From an uncultured Ignavibacteriota bacterium (GTDB lineage: Bacteria; Bacteroidota; Ignavibacteria; UBA10030; UBA8401), in NCBI GenBank assembly GCA_903861125.1, contig CAIOTF010000017.1:124001-188000 (forward strand): 64,000 nucleotides of DNA, in the 5' to 3' direction. Every line of letters begins with the position of its first letter. Position 1 is the first letter of the stretch. Position numbers and translations under genes: made by a program. This document shows, piece by piece, positions 44,006 to 51,623 of this stretch. The notes beneath the pieces are model-generated. The model was not told the origin of the DNA. It saw only the letters and a list, made by a program, of their open reading frames with translations, and did not search any database.

Positions 44006-45098
44006 TATTTTTTTCGTACTTGCTGCAGCCGGCATTGTTACGTCTGCGCAGACCGCGAACGACGAAATATCTTCGTCACGTCAGAATGCAATTACCCGTA
44101 CCGTTGATGCCGTCAGCTCATCGGTTGTGGGAATCAATGTCATAGAAGTGCGGGAATACCGCGATCCCTTCTCTAATTTTTTCGGTAGCGATCCGTTTTT
44201 CAATCAGTTCTTCGGCAACAGAAATTATAAGCAGGAAGTGAAGGGCCTCGGGTCCGGATTCATCGTATCGTCGGACGGATATGTGGTTACCAACGATCAC
44301 GTTGCCGGGAATGCGAAGGAGATCACTGTGACGATGACGAACGGAAAAAAATATCAGGCTGCGATCATCGGAACAGATCTTGTCACCGATATTTGTCTTT
44401 TGAAACTCACTCCCGAAAAGGGAGAAACATTTCCTTTTGTAAAACTCGGGAATTCCGACAACGTGCTGATCGGCGAATGGGTGATCGCATTTGGTAATCC
44501 GTTCGGCTTATTCGATAACATCGATAAACCAATTGTTACGGTCGGAGTGATCAGTTCAAAAGGAATGAACTTGAGCGTTGATAATAACAGATCGTACCGG
44601 GGGTTGCTGCAGACCGACGCAGTGATCAACTCCGGCAACAGCGGTGGTCCGCTGGTCAATAGTGTCGGCGAGGTTATCGGGATCAATACACTGATCTACA
44701 CCGCCGGTGTGAGTCAAGCGTATATTGGTTATGGCTTTGCACTGCCGATTAATCGCGTGAAGACGATCGTGGACGAACTGCAGCATAAAGGGAAAGTGGA
44801 ACGTAATTTCTGGACCGGTATGGACGTCCGTGCTGTTGACGTGCAGATTGCGCGGTACTTCGGTCTGAAGCAGGCGCAGGGAATGATTGTGAGTGACATT
44901 CAAAAGAACAGTCCGGCCGAACGTGCCGGCATTCTTATTGCGGACATAATCGTTGAAATCAATGGCGAACGGATCATCAATAACGACAATCTTATCAGTC
45001 TCATGCAGGAAAGCCGCGCCGGCGACACATGGAAGGTGAAAGTGTATCGCGATAAAAAAATCATTAATGTGGAACTACCATTGGAGAAACAAAAATAA
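43989..45098 (+). CDS. HtrA/DegP-type periplasmic serine protease with one PDZ domain
   Basis: A 369-residue periplasmic quality-control protease. A signal peptide (1-20, ending TSAQ) is followed by the trypsin-like domain. The triad is complete: His104 in VTNDHVAG, Asp134 in VTDICLLKL and Ser218 in NSGNSGGPLV. A single C-terminal PDZ domain (about 270-365) contains QGMIVSDIQKNSPAERAGI. One PDZ makes it DegS-like in layout, but there is a cleavable-looking signal and no membrane anchor is evident. The start overlaps plsY by 17 bases, and purB begins immediately after the stop with no gap. Confidence 0.94.
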   Translation: MNRIRNIFFVLAAAGIVTSAQTANDEISSSRQNAITRTVDAVSSSVVGINVIEVREYRDPFSNFFGSDPFFNQFFGNRNYKQEVKGLGSGFIVSSDGYVVTNDHVAGNAKEITVTMTNGKKYQAAIIGTDLVTDICLLKLTPEKGETFPFVKLGNSDNVLIGEWVIAFGNPFGLFDNIDKPIVTVGVISSKGMNLSVDNNRSYRGLLQTDAVINSGNSGGPLVNSVGEVIGINTLIYTAGVSQAYIGYGFALPINRVKTIVDELQHKGKVERNFWTGMDVRAVDVQIARYFGLKQAQGMIVSDIQKNSPAERAGILIADIIVEINGERIINNDNLISLMQESRAGDTWKVKVYRDKKIINVELPLEKQK

Positions 45099-46394
45099 AT
45101 GATCACCCGATACACACGTCCCGAAATGGGAAATATCTTTACGGATGAACATCGTTATTCTATTTGGTTGGAAATAGAACTGCTTGCATGCGAAGCGCAA
45201 GCGGAATTGGGATCGATCCCCGAAGATGCCGTGAGGACGATACGCGAGAAGGCAAAATTCAATATTGATCGGATCAACGAGATTGAAGCGGAAGTGAAGC
45301 ACGATGTGATTGCATTCCTGACCAGTGTGGGCGAATCTGTCGGGCCGGATGCACGGTTCATTCATCTTGGTATGACATCGTCGGATGTTGTCGATACGGC
45401 ACTCTCCGTTCAAATGAAACAGGCTGCAACGTTGTTGATGAAAGACCTGACCGGTTTGCGGGATGTTCTTGCGCGGAGGGCGAAAGAATTTAAAATGACC
45501 GTTATGATCGGCCGTTCGCACGGGATCCATGCAGAGCCAACAACATTCGGTTTGAAACTTGCCTTGTGGTATGACGAAACACGCAGGAATATTAAAAGGC
45601 TGCAAGCGGCATTGGATACGATCTCCGTTGGGCAGATTTCAGGTGCCGTTGGAACATATGCTCATTTAAGTCCTGAGATTGAAGAGTTTGTCTGCACGAA
45701 ACTCGGTTTGAAACCGGCACCTGTTTCAACGCAGGTGATTCAGCGGGACCGTCACGCAGAATTCCTGACGACGTTAGCCGTCATCGGAAGTTCGCTTGAT
45801 AAATTTGCAACGGAGATCCGTCACCTTCAGCGTACCGAAGTGCTTGAAGCGGAGGAATATTTTTCGGAAAAACAAAAAGGCTCATCGGCCATGCCGCATA
45901 AGCGCAATCCGATCACCTGCGAACAGATATCAGGTCTTGCAAGAATATTGCGCGGCAATGCGCAGGCGGCACTGGAGAATGTTGCACTATGGCATGAGCG
46001 CGATATTTCGCATTCATCGGTGGAGCGGGTGATTGTTCCGGATTCCTGCATTCTTCTTGACCACATGCTGGTAAAGTTCACCGATATCATTGATAAGCTG
46101 CTGGTGTATCCGGAGAATATGAAAAAGAATTTGGATATTACGCACGGACTTCTCTATTCACAGCCGGTTCTGCTTGCACTCACCAAAAAAGGGATGAAGC
46201 GGGAGGATGCGTATCGTATTGTCCAGCGAAATGCAATGGATGTCTGGAAATCCAAAAAGAATTTTATGGAAATGCTGAAAGCGGATCCGGAGGTTTCGGC
46301 CGTTCTTAATGATTCGGAATTCAGCGAAGCGTTCGATCCGAAAAAAAGTCTTAATAATGTTGATTATATTTTTAAAAGGGTCGGACTGGATTAA
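45099..46394 (+). CDS. purB: Adenylosuccinate lyase
   Basis: A 431-residue cytosolic lyase acting twice in purine synthesis: on SAICAR and on adenylosuccinate, releasing fumarate. The fumarase/aspartase superfamily signature is GSSAMPHKRNPITCEQ at about 261-276; HLGMTSSDVVDTA and GRSHGIHAEPTTFG are the other catalytic blocks. Length is typical (about 430). The ATG follows the HtrA stop with zero spacing, so translation is probably coupled. Confidence 0.97.
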   Translation: MITRYTRPEMGNIFTDEHRYSIWLEIELLACEAQAELGSIPEDAVRTIREKAKFNIDRINEIEAEVKHDVIAFLTSVGESVGPDARFIHLGMTSSDVVDTALSVQMKQAATLLMKDLTGLRDVLARRAKEFKMTVMIGRSHGIHAEPTTFGLKLALWYDETRRNIKRLQAALDTISVGQISGAVGTYAHLSPEIEEFVCTKLGLKPAPVSTQVIQRDRHAEFLTTLAVIGSSLDKFATEIRHLQRTEVLEAEEYFSEKQKGSSAMPHKRNPITCEQISGLARILRGNAQAALENVALWHERDISHSSVERVIVPDSCILLDHMLVKFTDIIDKLLVYPENMKKNLDITHGLLYSQPVLLALTKKGMKREDAYRIVQRNAMDVWKSKKNFMEMLKADPEVSAVLNDSEFSEAFDPKKSLNNVDYIFKRVGLD

Positions 46395-46396
46395 GC

Positions 46397-46426
46397 ATGA
46401 CAAAAGAAGAAATATTTCAGAAATGA
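46397..46426 (+). other. Nine-codon leader ORF overlapping the next start
   Basis: An ATG 3 bases after the purB stop opens a 9-codon frame (MTKEEIFQK), whose TGA overlaps the ATG of the next gene in the form ATGA. It could be a short leader that couples translation, or the true N-terminus of the next gene if a frameshift is present. Nothing in sequence alone decides. Confidence 0.25.
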
Positions 46427-46776
46427 TAACAATTAAGGGAACGAAAAAAAAGATCGAACAGGATAAACAGCATTGGCTTCTGCATCTCATGGATTTTGTC
46501 GATGATTTTAGATACTACAAAGATAGTTATGCCGTTGAACAGCCTTTTGAATGTTCCGATGAAAAGATCGATGCGATGCTTGCTTCGACAAATGATTATC
46601 TCTGTTCTGAATTGAAACTGGAGTATCCGAAGTGGAGCATGACCATCCCCGCTGTTAAAGATCCGTGGTTCGTTTCCGGTATCGAAAATTTGAAAGCTAT
46701 TTCGTTGGTTGAAAGTCCATTGCATTTCAGGAAACGGAAAATATTTGTATTAGAAAATTTCATGCAACGTGTTTAG
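46423..46776 (+). CDS. Hypothetical 117-residue protein
   Basis: A small soluble protein without a family I recognise. It begins with a Lys-rich helix, followed by HWLLHLMDFVDDFRYYKDS, and carries several aromatic pairs and a basic C-terminus (HFRKRKIFVLENFMQRV). No signal peptide, membrane segment or metal motif is visible. A longer open frame reaches back to 46309 inside purB; the ATG at 46423 is preferred because the upstream part overlaps purB. It lies 30 bases before the aldehyde dehydrogenase gene. Its frame is coupled to a short leader ORF. Confidence 0.65.
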   Translation: MITIKGTKKKIEQDKQHWLLHLMDFVDDFRYYKDSYAVEQPFECSDEKIDAMLASTNDYLCSELKLEYPKWSMTIPAVKDPWFVSGIENLKAISLVESPLHFRKRKIFVLENFMQRV

Positions 46777-46806
46777 TTCATCATTTACTTTAACAGGAGA
46801 ATCATT

Positions 46807-48294
46807 GTGGCACAAAAATTTCAAAATCTTATCAATGGAAAATGGGTCGATGCACATTCCGGCCGAACATTTGAGAACCGTAATCCCGCAAATTGGGAAG
46901 AAGTTGTAGGAATATTCCCGAAATCGGGGAAAGAGGATGTTAACGATGCCGTAAAAGCGGCCCGCACTGCGTTTGAAAAATGGAGATTGGTACCGGCGCC
47001 GAAACGGGGCGATATCATGCGTGCTATTGGCGACCTGATGGTAAAACGGAAAGAGGAAATCTCAATTGAAATGACCCGCGAGATGGGAAAAGTGCTTGCA
47101 GAAACCCGCGGCGATGTTCAGGAAGGTATCGACACGGCATATTATGCTGCTACCGAAGGTCGACGATTGTTCGGCTACACGGTTCCGTCCGAACTTCCCA
47201 ATAAATTTGCAATGTCCATCCGCGTTCCAATCGGCGTAGCAGGCATCATCACGCCATGGAATTTTCCGATGGCGATTCCTACCTGGAAAATATTCCCTGC
47301 CATTCTCTCCGGTAATACGTGCGTGTTCAAACCGGCAACCGATACGCCAAGAACGGCAGCTTTGCTTGTTGAGATCATGATGGATGCAGGTGTTCCCGAA
47401 GGTGTGATCAATATTGTTCACGGCGGCGGCGGCGAGGTCGGCAATGCGATCGTTTCACATCCGGATGTTGATCTGATCTCATTCACCGGTTCTACCGGAG
47501 TGGGAAAACAGATAACGCGGGATGCTGCTGATACATTAAAGCGCGTTTCGCTGGAACTCGGCGGAAAAAATGCGCAGATCGTTCTTGCCGATGCAGACCT
47601 CGATCTTGCACTCGAAGCAGTTCTTTGGGGTGCCTTTGGTACAACAGGTCAGCGCTGCACCGCAACAAGCAGACTGATACTTGAAGAGAAAATTTATGAC
47701 AAGTTCATGTCCATGCTTATCGACCGCACCAATAAACTGAAATTGGGAGACGGACTTCTTGCCGAATCGCAGGTTGGTCCATGCGTAAACGAAAGCCAGC
47801 GAAAGACCGTTCAGGAGTATGTTGAAATCGGCAAGAATGAAGGAGCAAAACTTGTTGCCGGAGGAAACATTGTTACCGAAGGAGCACTTTCGAAAGGCTG
47901 GTTCCATCAGCCGACAATTTTCGGCGATGTAACACCGGAAATGCGGATTGCAAAAGAGGAAATTTTCGGACCGGTGCTTTCTGTTATCCGCACGAAAAAT
48001 TTTGATGAATCGATTCGTATTCTCAACAATACAGAATATGGATTGTCATCCTCTGTTTTCACTACGGACGTGAACAAAGCATTTACAGCTATGCGTGACA
48101 TTCAGTCCGGAATTACGTATATTAATGCAGCAACGATCGGTGCCGAGGCACATTTGCCGTTCGGCGGAGTGAAAAAGACCGGAAACGGTCACCGCGAGGG
48201 TGGTTGGGCTGTGTATGACTTCTATACGGAGTGGAAAGCAGTGTATGTTGATTATTCCGGAAAACTTCAGCGGGCACAGATCGATAACTACTAA
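46807..48294 (+). CDS. Aldehyde dehydrogenase, probably alpha-aminoadipate-semialdehyde dehydrogenase
   Basis: A 495-residue NAD(P)-dependent aldehyde dehydrogenase. The catalytic Cys is at about 284 in GTTGQRCTATSR, the general base Glu at about 249 in LELGGKNAQ, and the cofactor segments are ITPWNFPMAIPTWK and FTGSTGVGKQI. The sequence style matches the lysine-catabolism type that oxidises aminoadipate semialdehyde. The next gene is L-lysine 6-transaminase, whose product is exactly this semialdehyde, so the pair would convert lysine to 2-aminoadipate. The GTG start follows a clear AGGAGA ribosome site. A hairpin follows the stop, so the two genes may be separately transcribed. Confidence 0.88.
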   Translation: MAQKFQNLINGKWVDAHSGRTFENRNPANWEEVVGIFPKSGKEDVNDAVKAARTAFEKWRLVPAPKRGDIMRAIGDLMVKRKEEISIEMTREMGKVLAETRGDVQEGIDTAYYAATEGRRLFGYTVPSELPNKFAMSIRVPIGVAGIITPWNFPMAIPTWKIFPAILSGNTCVFKPATDTPRTAALLVEIMMDAGVPEGVINIVHGGGGEVGNAIVSHPDVDLISFTGSTGVGKQITRDAADTLKRVSLELGGKNAQIVLADADLDLALEAVLWGAFGTTGQRCTATSRLILEEKIYDKFMSMLIDRTNKLKLGDGLLAESQVGPCVNESQRKTVQEYVEIGKNEGAKLVAGGNIVTEGALSKGWFHQPTIFGDVTPEMRIAKEEIFGPVLSVIRTKNFDESIRILNNTEYGLSSSVFTTDVNKAFTAMRDIQSGITYINAATIGAEAHLPFGGVKKTGNGHREGGWAVYDFYTEWKAVYVDYSGKLQRAQIDNY

Positions 48295-48309
48295 TAAGAG
48301 ATCAGTCAT

Positions 48310-48341
48310 CTTCCGGGTGTGAAAACCCGGAAGTTGTTCTT
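48310..48341 (+). terminator. Probable terminator after the aldehyde dehydrogenase gene
   Basis: CTTCCGGGT pairs exactly with ACCCGGAAG around GTGAAA (arms 48310-48318 and 48325-48333), followed by TTGTTCTT. The T-tract is interrupted, so strength is moderate. Confidence 0.65.
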
Positions 48342-48401
48342 CCATACCAATGCACATTCGCAGGCAAAAAAATACGTTCTTGAAAGGAATAGATGGCCGT
48401 C

Positions 48402-48422
48402 CGTACATCGTGTCAATGTACG
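48402..48422. promoter_or_regulatory. Inverted repeat upstream of the lysine transaminase gene
   Basis: CGTACAT and ATGTACG are perfect complements around a 7-base spacer, about 80 bases before the ATG at 48502. No T-run follows directly. It may be an operator or an untranslated-region hairpin. Confidence 0.3.
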
Positions 48423-48501
48423 AGCATCAAGAATTTTACTGAGTTCCCGTATACTTTTTTTATTTAATTTTTTTTATCTAAAAGTATGAAAGGGGACTTC
48501 A

Positions 48502-49902
48502 ATGTCTGCAACACTGACCCAAGCTAAAGAAACGACCGTTTCATCCAACGGAAAGAAAACTCCATTTTCCCCCGTCCACATCGCTCCAACCGATGTCCAT
48601 AAATCGCTCTCCCGGCATTTGCTTGCGGACGGTTTCGACATGGTCATAGACCTGAAAAAAAGCCAGGGTGCCTATATCTACGATTCCCGGTACGGGAAAA
48701 AATTCCTCGACTTCTTTTCATTTTTCGGTTCATCTGCACTCGGAATGAATCATCCGAAATTGACAACGCCGGAGTTCATGGAAAAACTTGCGTATGTTGC
48801 CGTGAACAAACCGTCCAATTCCGATGTCTATTCTGTGGAGATGGCGGAGTTCGTAGAAACATTCGGACAGCTTGTCCAGCCGGAATATATGCCGTATGCA
48901 TTTTTTATCGACGGAGGCGCTCTTGCCAACGAGAATGCGATGAAGACCGCATTCGACTGGAAAGTGAGAAAGAATTTTGCGAAAGGTTACACAACCGAAA
49001 AAGGTCATCAGGTGATCCATTTCCGTCATTCGTTTCACGGCAGAAGCGGTTATACAATGTCGCTGACAAATACCGATCCGACCAAAACGAATTATTTCCC
49101 CAAATTCAAATGGCCGCGGGTTCACAACCCTTCAATTAAATTTCCTCTCAACGAAGAAAATCTTAAGCTGGTCATAGAAGAAGAAAAACTCGCCATCAAA
49201 CAGATTAAGGAAGCGATCATCAACAATACCGATGATATTGCGGCGATCATCATCGAACCGATCCAGGCAGAGGGGGGAGACAATCATTTCCGGAAAGAAT
49301 TCCTTCAGGAACTTCGCACGATCTGCGATGAGAGCGAGATCCTGCTGATATTTGACGAAGTGCAGACCGGTATCGGTCTTACAGGAAAGATGTGGGCGCA
49401 CGAACATTTTGTGAAGCCAGACTTGTTGTCGTTCGGTAAAAAAACGCATATCTGTGGTTTTATGGCAAGTACGCGTATCGACGACATACTCGACAACGTT
49501 TTCAAAAAAGCAAGCCGCATCAATTCTACGTTCGGCGGAAATCTTGTCGACATGGTTCGTGCAAAAAGGATCTTCGAGATCATTCACGAAGATAATCTTG
49601 TGGAAAATGCGCGTGTGCAGGGTGAATATCTTCTGGGTCAAGTGAACGGGCTGGTGCAGGAATTTCCAAAACTTGCATCGAATGCACGCGGACGCGGACT
49701 CATGTGCGCATTCGATCTTGATTCAGCACAGAACCGGAATCAATTGATCGACAAAGCATACGAAGAAGGATTGATCCTGATCGGATGCGGCGACCGGTCG
49801 ATCCGTTTTAGAACACCGCTGACGATCAAACAGGAAGAGTTGAATGAAGGTCTTGCGATCATTAAAAATGCGCTGAAGAAATTGAGCATTGGAGAATTGT
49901 AA
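48502..49902 (+). CDS. lat: L-lysine 6-transaminase
   Basis: A 466-residue PLP enzyme of the class III aminotransferase family that moves the epsilon-amino group of lysine to 2-oxoglutarate, giving 2-aminoadipate 6-semialdehyde. Family features: FFSFFGSSALGMNHP, FIDGGALANENAMKTAFDWK, HFRHSFHGRSGYTMSLTNT, the PLP-binding LLIFDEVQTGIGLTG and the Schiff-base Lys at about 313 in LLSFGKKTHICGF. The last motif, with THICG, is distinctive for lysine 6-transaminases compared with ornithine or GABA enzymes. An AAAGGGG ribosome site precedes the ATG. It follows the semialdehyde dehydrogenase gene and is closed by a terminator. Confidence 0.93.
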   Translation: MSATLTQAKETTVSSNGKKTPFSPVHIAPTDVHKSLSRHLLADGFDMVIDLKKSQGAYIYDSRYGKKFLDFFSFFGSSALGMNHPKLTTPEFMEKLAYVAVNKPSNSDVYSVEMAEFVETFGQLVQPEYMPYAFFIDGGALANENAMKTAFDWKVRKNFAKGYTTEKGHQVIHFRHSFHGRSGYTMSLTNTDPTKTNYFPKFKWPRVHNPSIKFPLNEENLKLVIEEEKLAIKQIKEAIINNTDDIAAIIIEPIQAEGGDNHFRKEFLQELRTICDESEILLIFDEVQTGIGLTGKMWAHEHFVKPDLLSFGKKTHICGFMASTRIDDILDNVFKKASRINSTFGGNLVDMVRAKRIFEIIHEDNLVENARVQGEYLLGQVNGLVQEFPKLASNARGRGLMCAFDLDSAQNRNQLIDKAYEEGLILIGCGDRSIRFRTPLTIKQEELNEGLAIIKNALKKLSIGEL

Positions 49903-49940
49903 AGAAAGCAACGCTACATTTTAATAAACAACATCATACT

Positions 49941-49974
49941 GTCATGCCGAGCGAAGACGAGGCATGACTTTTTT
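49941..49974 (+). terminator. Rho-independent terminator after lat, REP-like stem
   Basis: GTCATGCC pairs with GGCATGAC around a 12-base loop (GAGCGAAGACGA), followed by six T. The loop and stem resemble the GTCAT(C)CCGAGCGAAG-type repeats that are scattered in many genomes, so it may be a single copy of such an element acting as terminator. Confidence 0.75.
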
Positions 49975-49991
49975 AACGATGTGATAACACA

Positions 49992-50837
49992 ATGGAAACT
50001 ACCGAACAACATAACGACAATCCGTTGGCATTGAACATGCGTACTGTGCGCTTGATGCTTGTTCAGTTTATAAGGGATGAAGTAAAGAATGCAGGATTCT
50101 CCAAAGCTGTGATAGGTCTTTCCGGCGGGATCGATTCTGCAGTCTCCGCCTATCTTGCCGTTGAAGCGCTCGGTGCAAAGAATGTGACCACGGTAATGAT
50201 GCCGTACAAAACCAGCAGTCCGGAAAGCAAAGCCGATGCTGAGGTCGTTGCAAAAGCACTTGGTGTAAGAAACGAACTGATCGAGATTACGGCAATGGTT
50301 GATCCATTGTTTGAATCGCAAAAGATCACGGATAATTTGCGCAAAGGGAACATCATGGCACGTCAGCGAATGATCGTTCTGTATGATGTTTCACAGAAGG
50401 AAAAAGCGCTGGTGATCGGAACGTCCAATAAGACCGAATCGATGCTTGGTTACGGAACGCTTTTCGGTGACATGGCTTGTGCGATCAATCCTTTAGGAGA
50501 TCTGTATAAAACGCATATCTGGGACTTGGCGGAAGAATTGGGCGTTTCGGAGAAGATCATTAAAAAGAAACCGACGGCCGATTTGTGGCAGGGGCAGACC
50601 GATGAGGGAGAACTCGGTTTCAGCTACCGTGATGCTGATAAGCTGTTGTATTTTATGGTTGATGAAAGGCGAACTGACGAGGAACTGGAGATGCGAGGAT
50701 TTGCTAAACCATTTATTGCAACGGTGCGCAGGAAGATTCAGATCAATCAATTCAAACGCCGTCCTCCGCTGATCGCGAAGATTTCTCACCGGACTGTTAA
50801 TATCGACTTTCGGTATGTACGGGATTGGGGGATTTAG
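49992..50837 (+). CDS. nadE: NAD(+) synthetase
   Basis: A 281-residue cytosolic enzyme that amidates nicotinate adenine dinucleotide to NAD. The P-loop of the N-type ATP pyrophosphatase is SGGIDS (44-49), followed by KNVTTVMMPYKTSSPES. GTSNKTESMLGYGTLFGD and KKPTADLWQGQTDEGELGFSY are the other family blocks. No glutaminase domain is fused, so it should use free ammonia. The start ATG at 49992 lies after the lat terminator. Its TAG stop overlaps the GTG start of rsmI by one base. Confidence 0.96.
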   Translation: METTEQHNDNPLALNMRTVRLMLVQFIRDEVKNAGFSKAVIGLSGGIDSAVSAYLAVEALGAKNVTTVMMPYKTSSPESKADAEVVAKALGVRNELIEITAMVDPLFESQKITDNLRKGNIMARQRMIVLYDVSQKEKALVIGTSNKTESMLGYGTLFGDMACAINPLGDLYKTHIWDLAEELGVSEKIIKKKPTADLWQGQTDEGELGFSYRDADKLLYFMVDERRTDEELEMRGFAKPFIATVRRKIQINQFKRRPPLIAKISHRTVNIDFRYVRDWGI

Positions 50838-51538
50838 TGGCAGAGGAAATCCTTCGCGGCACATTATATATCGTTCCAACACCGATCGGGAATCTTGAGG
50901 ATATCACGCTTCGTGCGCTGAATGTGCTGAAAGGTGTTGATGTGATCGCTGCGGAAGATACGCGCACGACAAAAATTCTGCTCGATCATTACGCAATTCA
51001 AAAACCGCTGCTCAGTTTTTATTCTCAGAACGAACAGGTCCGCGTTCCGCAAATTATTCAAAGACTCAAGGGGGGTGATTCGGTTGCGCTGGTTTCCGAC
51101 GCGGGTACGCCGGGAATATCCGATCCGGCTCATTCAATCATCACCGCATCCATTGAGAACAACATCCACATCGTTCCGCTGCCGGGCGCAACAGCGTTCG
51201 TTCCTGCGCTGGTCATCAGCGGATTCGCTACGCACGAATTCGTCTTTGAAGGATTTCTTCCGCACAAGAAGGGAAGAAGGACAAAGTTGCTGCGTTTGAA
51301 AGATGAGGAGAGGACGATCATATTGTATGAATCAGTTCACCGCATTCAAAAGACTCTGCAGGAAGTGCTCGAACATTTCGGCGACAGGAATGTTGTTGTC
51401 GTACGTGAACTGACGAAGGTATTCGAAGAGATCACCCGCGGAAAAGTTTCTTCGGTCCTACAGGAATTTTCTTCAAGGGTCATGAAGGGTGAGTTCGTGC
51501 TGGTGATAGAAGGGAATAATGGCCGCAATGAAATTTAG
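50837..51538 (+). CDS. rsmI: 16S rRNA (cytidine-1402-2'-O)-methyltransferase
   Basis: A 233-residue SAM-dependent methyltransferase modifying C1402 in the decoding centre of 16S rRNA. The tetrapyrrole-methylase fold shows LYIVPTPIGNLEDITLRAL, IAAEDTRTT, ALVSDAGTPGISDPAH and the PLPGATAFVPALVISGF segment. A GTG at 50837 that overlaps the nadE stop is used; a TTG four codons upstream is also in frame. It ends inside the upstream extension of the next frame and probably shares a transcript with nadE. Confidence 0.95.
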   Translation: MAEEILRGTLYIVPTPIGNLEDITLRALNVLKGVDVIAAEDTRTTKILLDHYAIQKPLLSFYSQNEQVRVPQIIQRLKGGDSVALVSDAGTPGISDPAHSIITASIENNIHIVPLPGATAFVPALVISGFATHEFVFEGFLPHKKGRRTKLLRLKDEERTIILYESVHRIQKTLQEVLEHFGDRNVVVVRELTKVFEEITRGKVSSVLQEFSSRVMKGEFVLVIEGNNGRNEI

Positions 51539-51623
51539 GAATTGCTTCTCAATTGTTTTGCATCTATATTTTTTAGATTATTTTAGTTCGCGTTCTCTTA
51601 CAAAATTGTCTATACGACGCTTC

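Noticed and set aside
46309-46422. Longer start for the 117-residue unknown gene
   Set aside because: The added 38 codons lie within the conserved C-terminus of purB in another frame.
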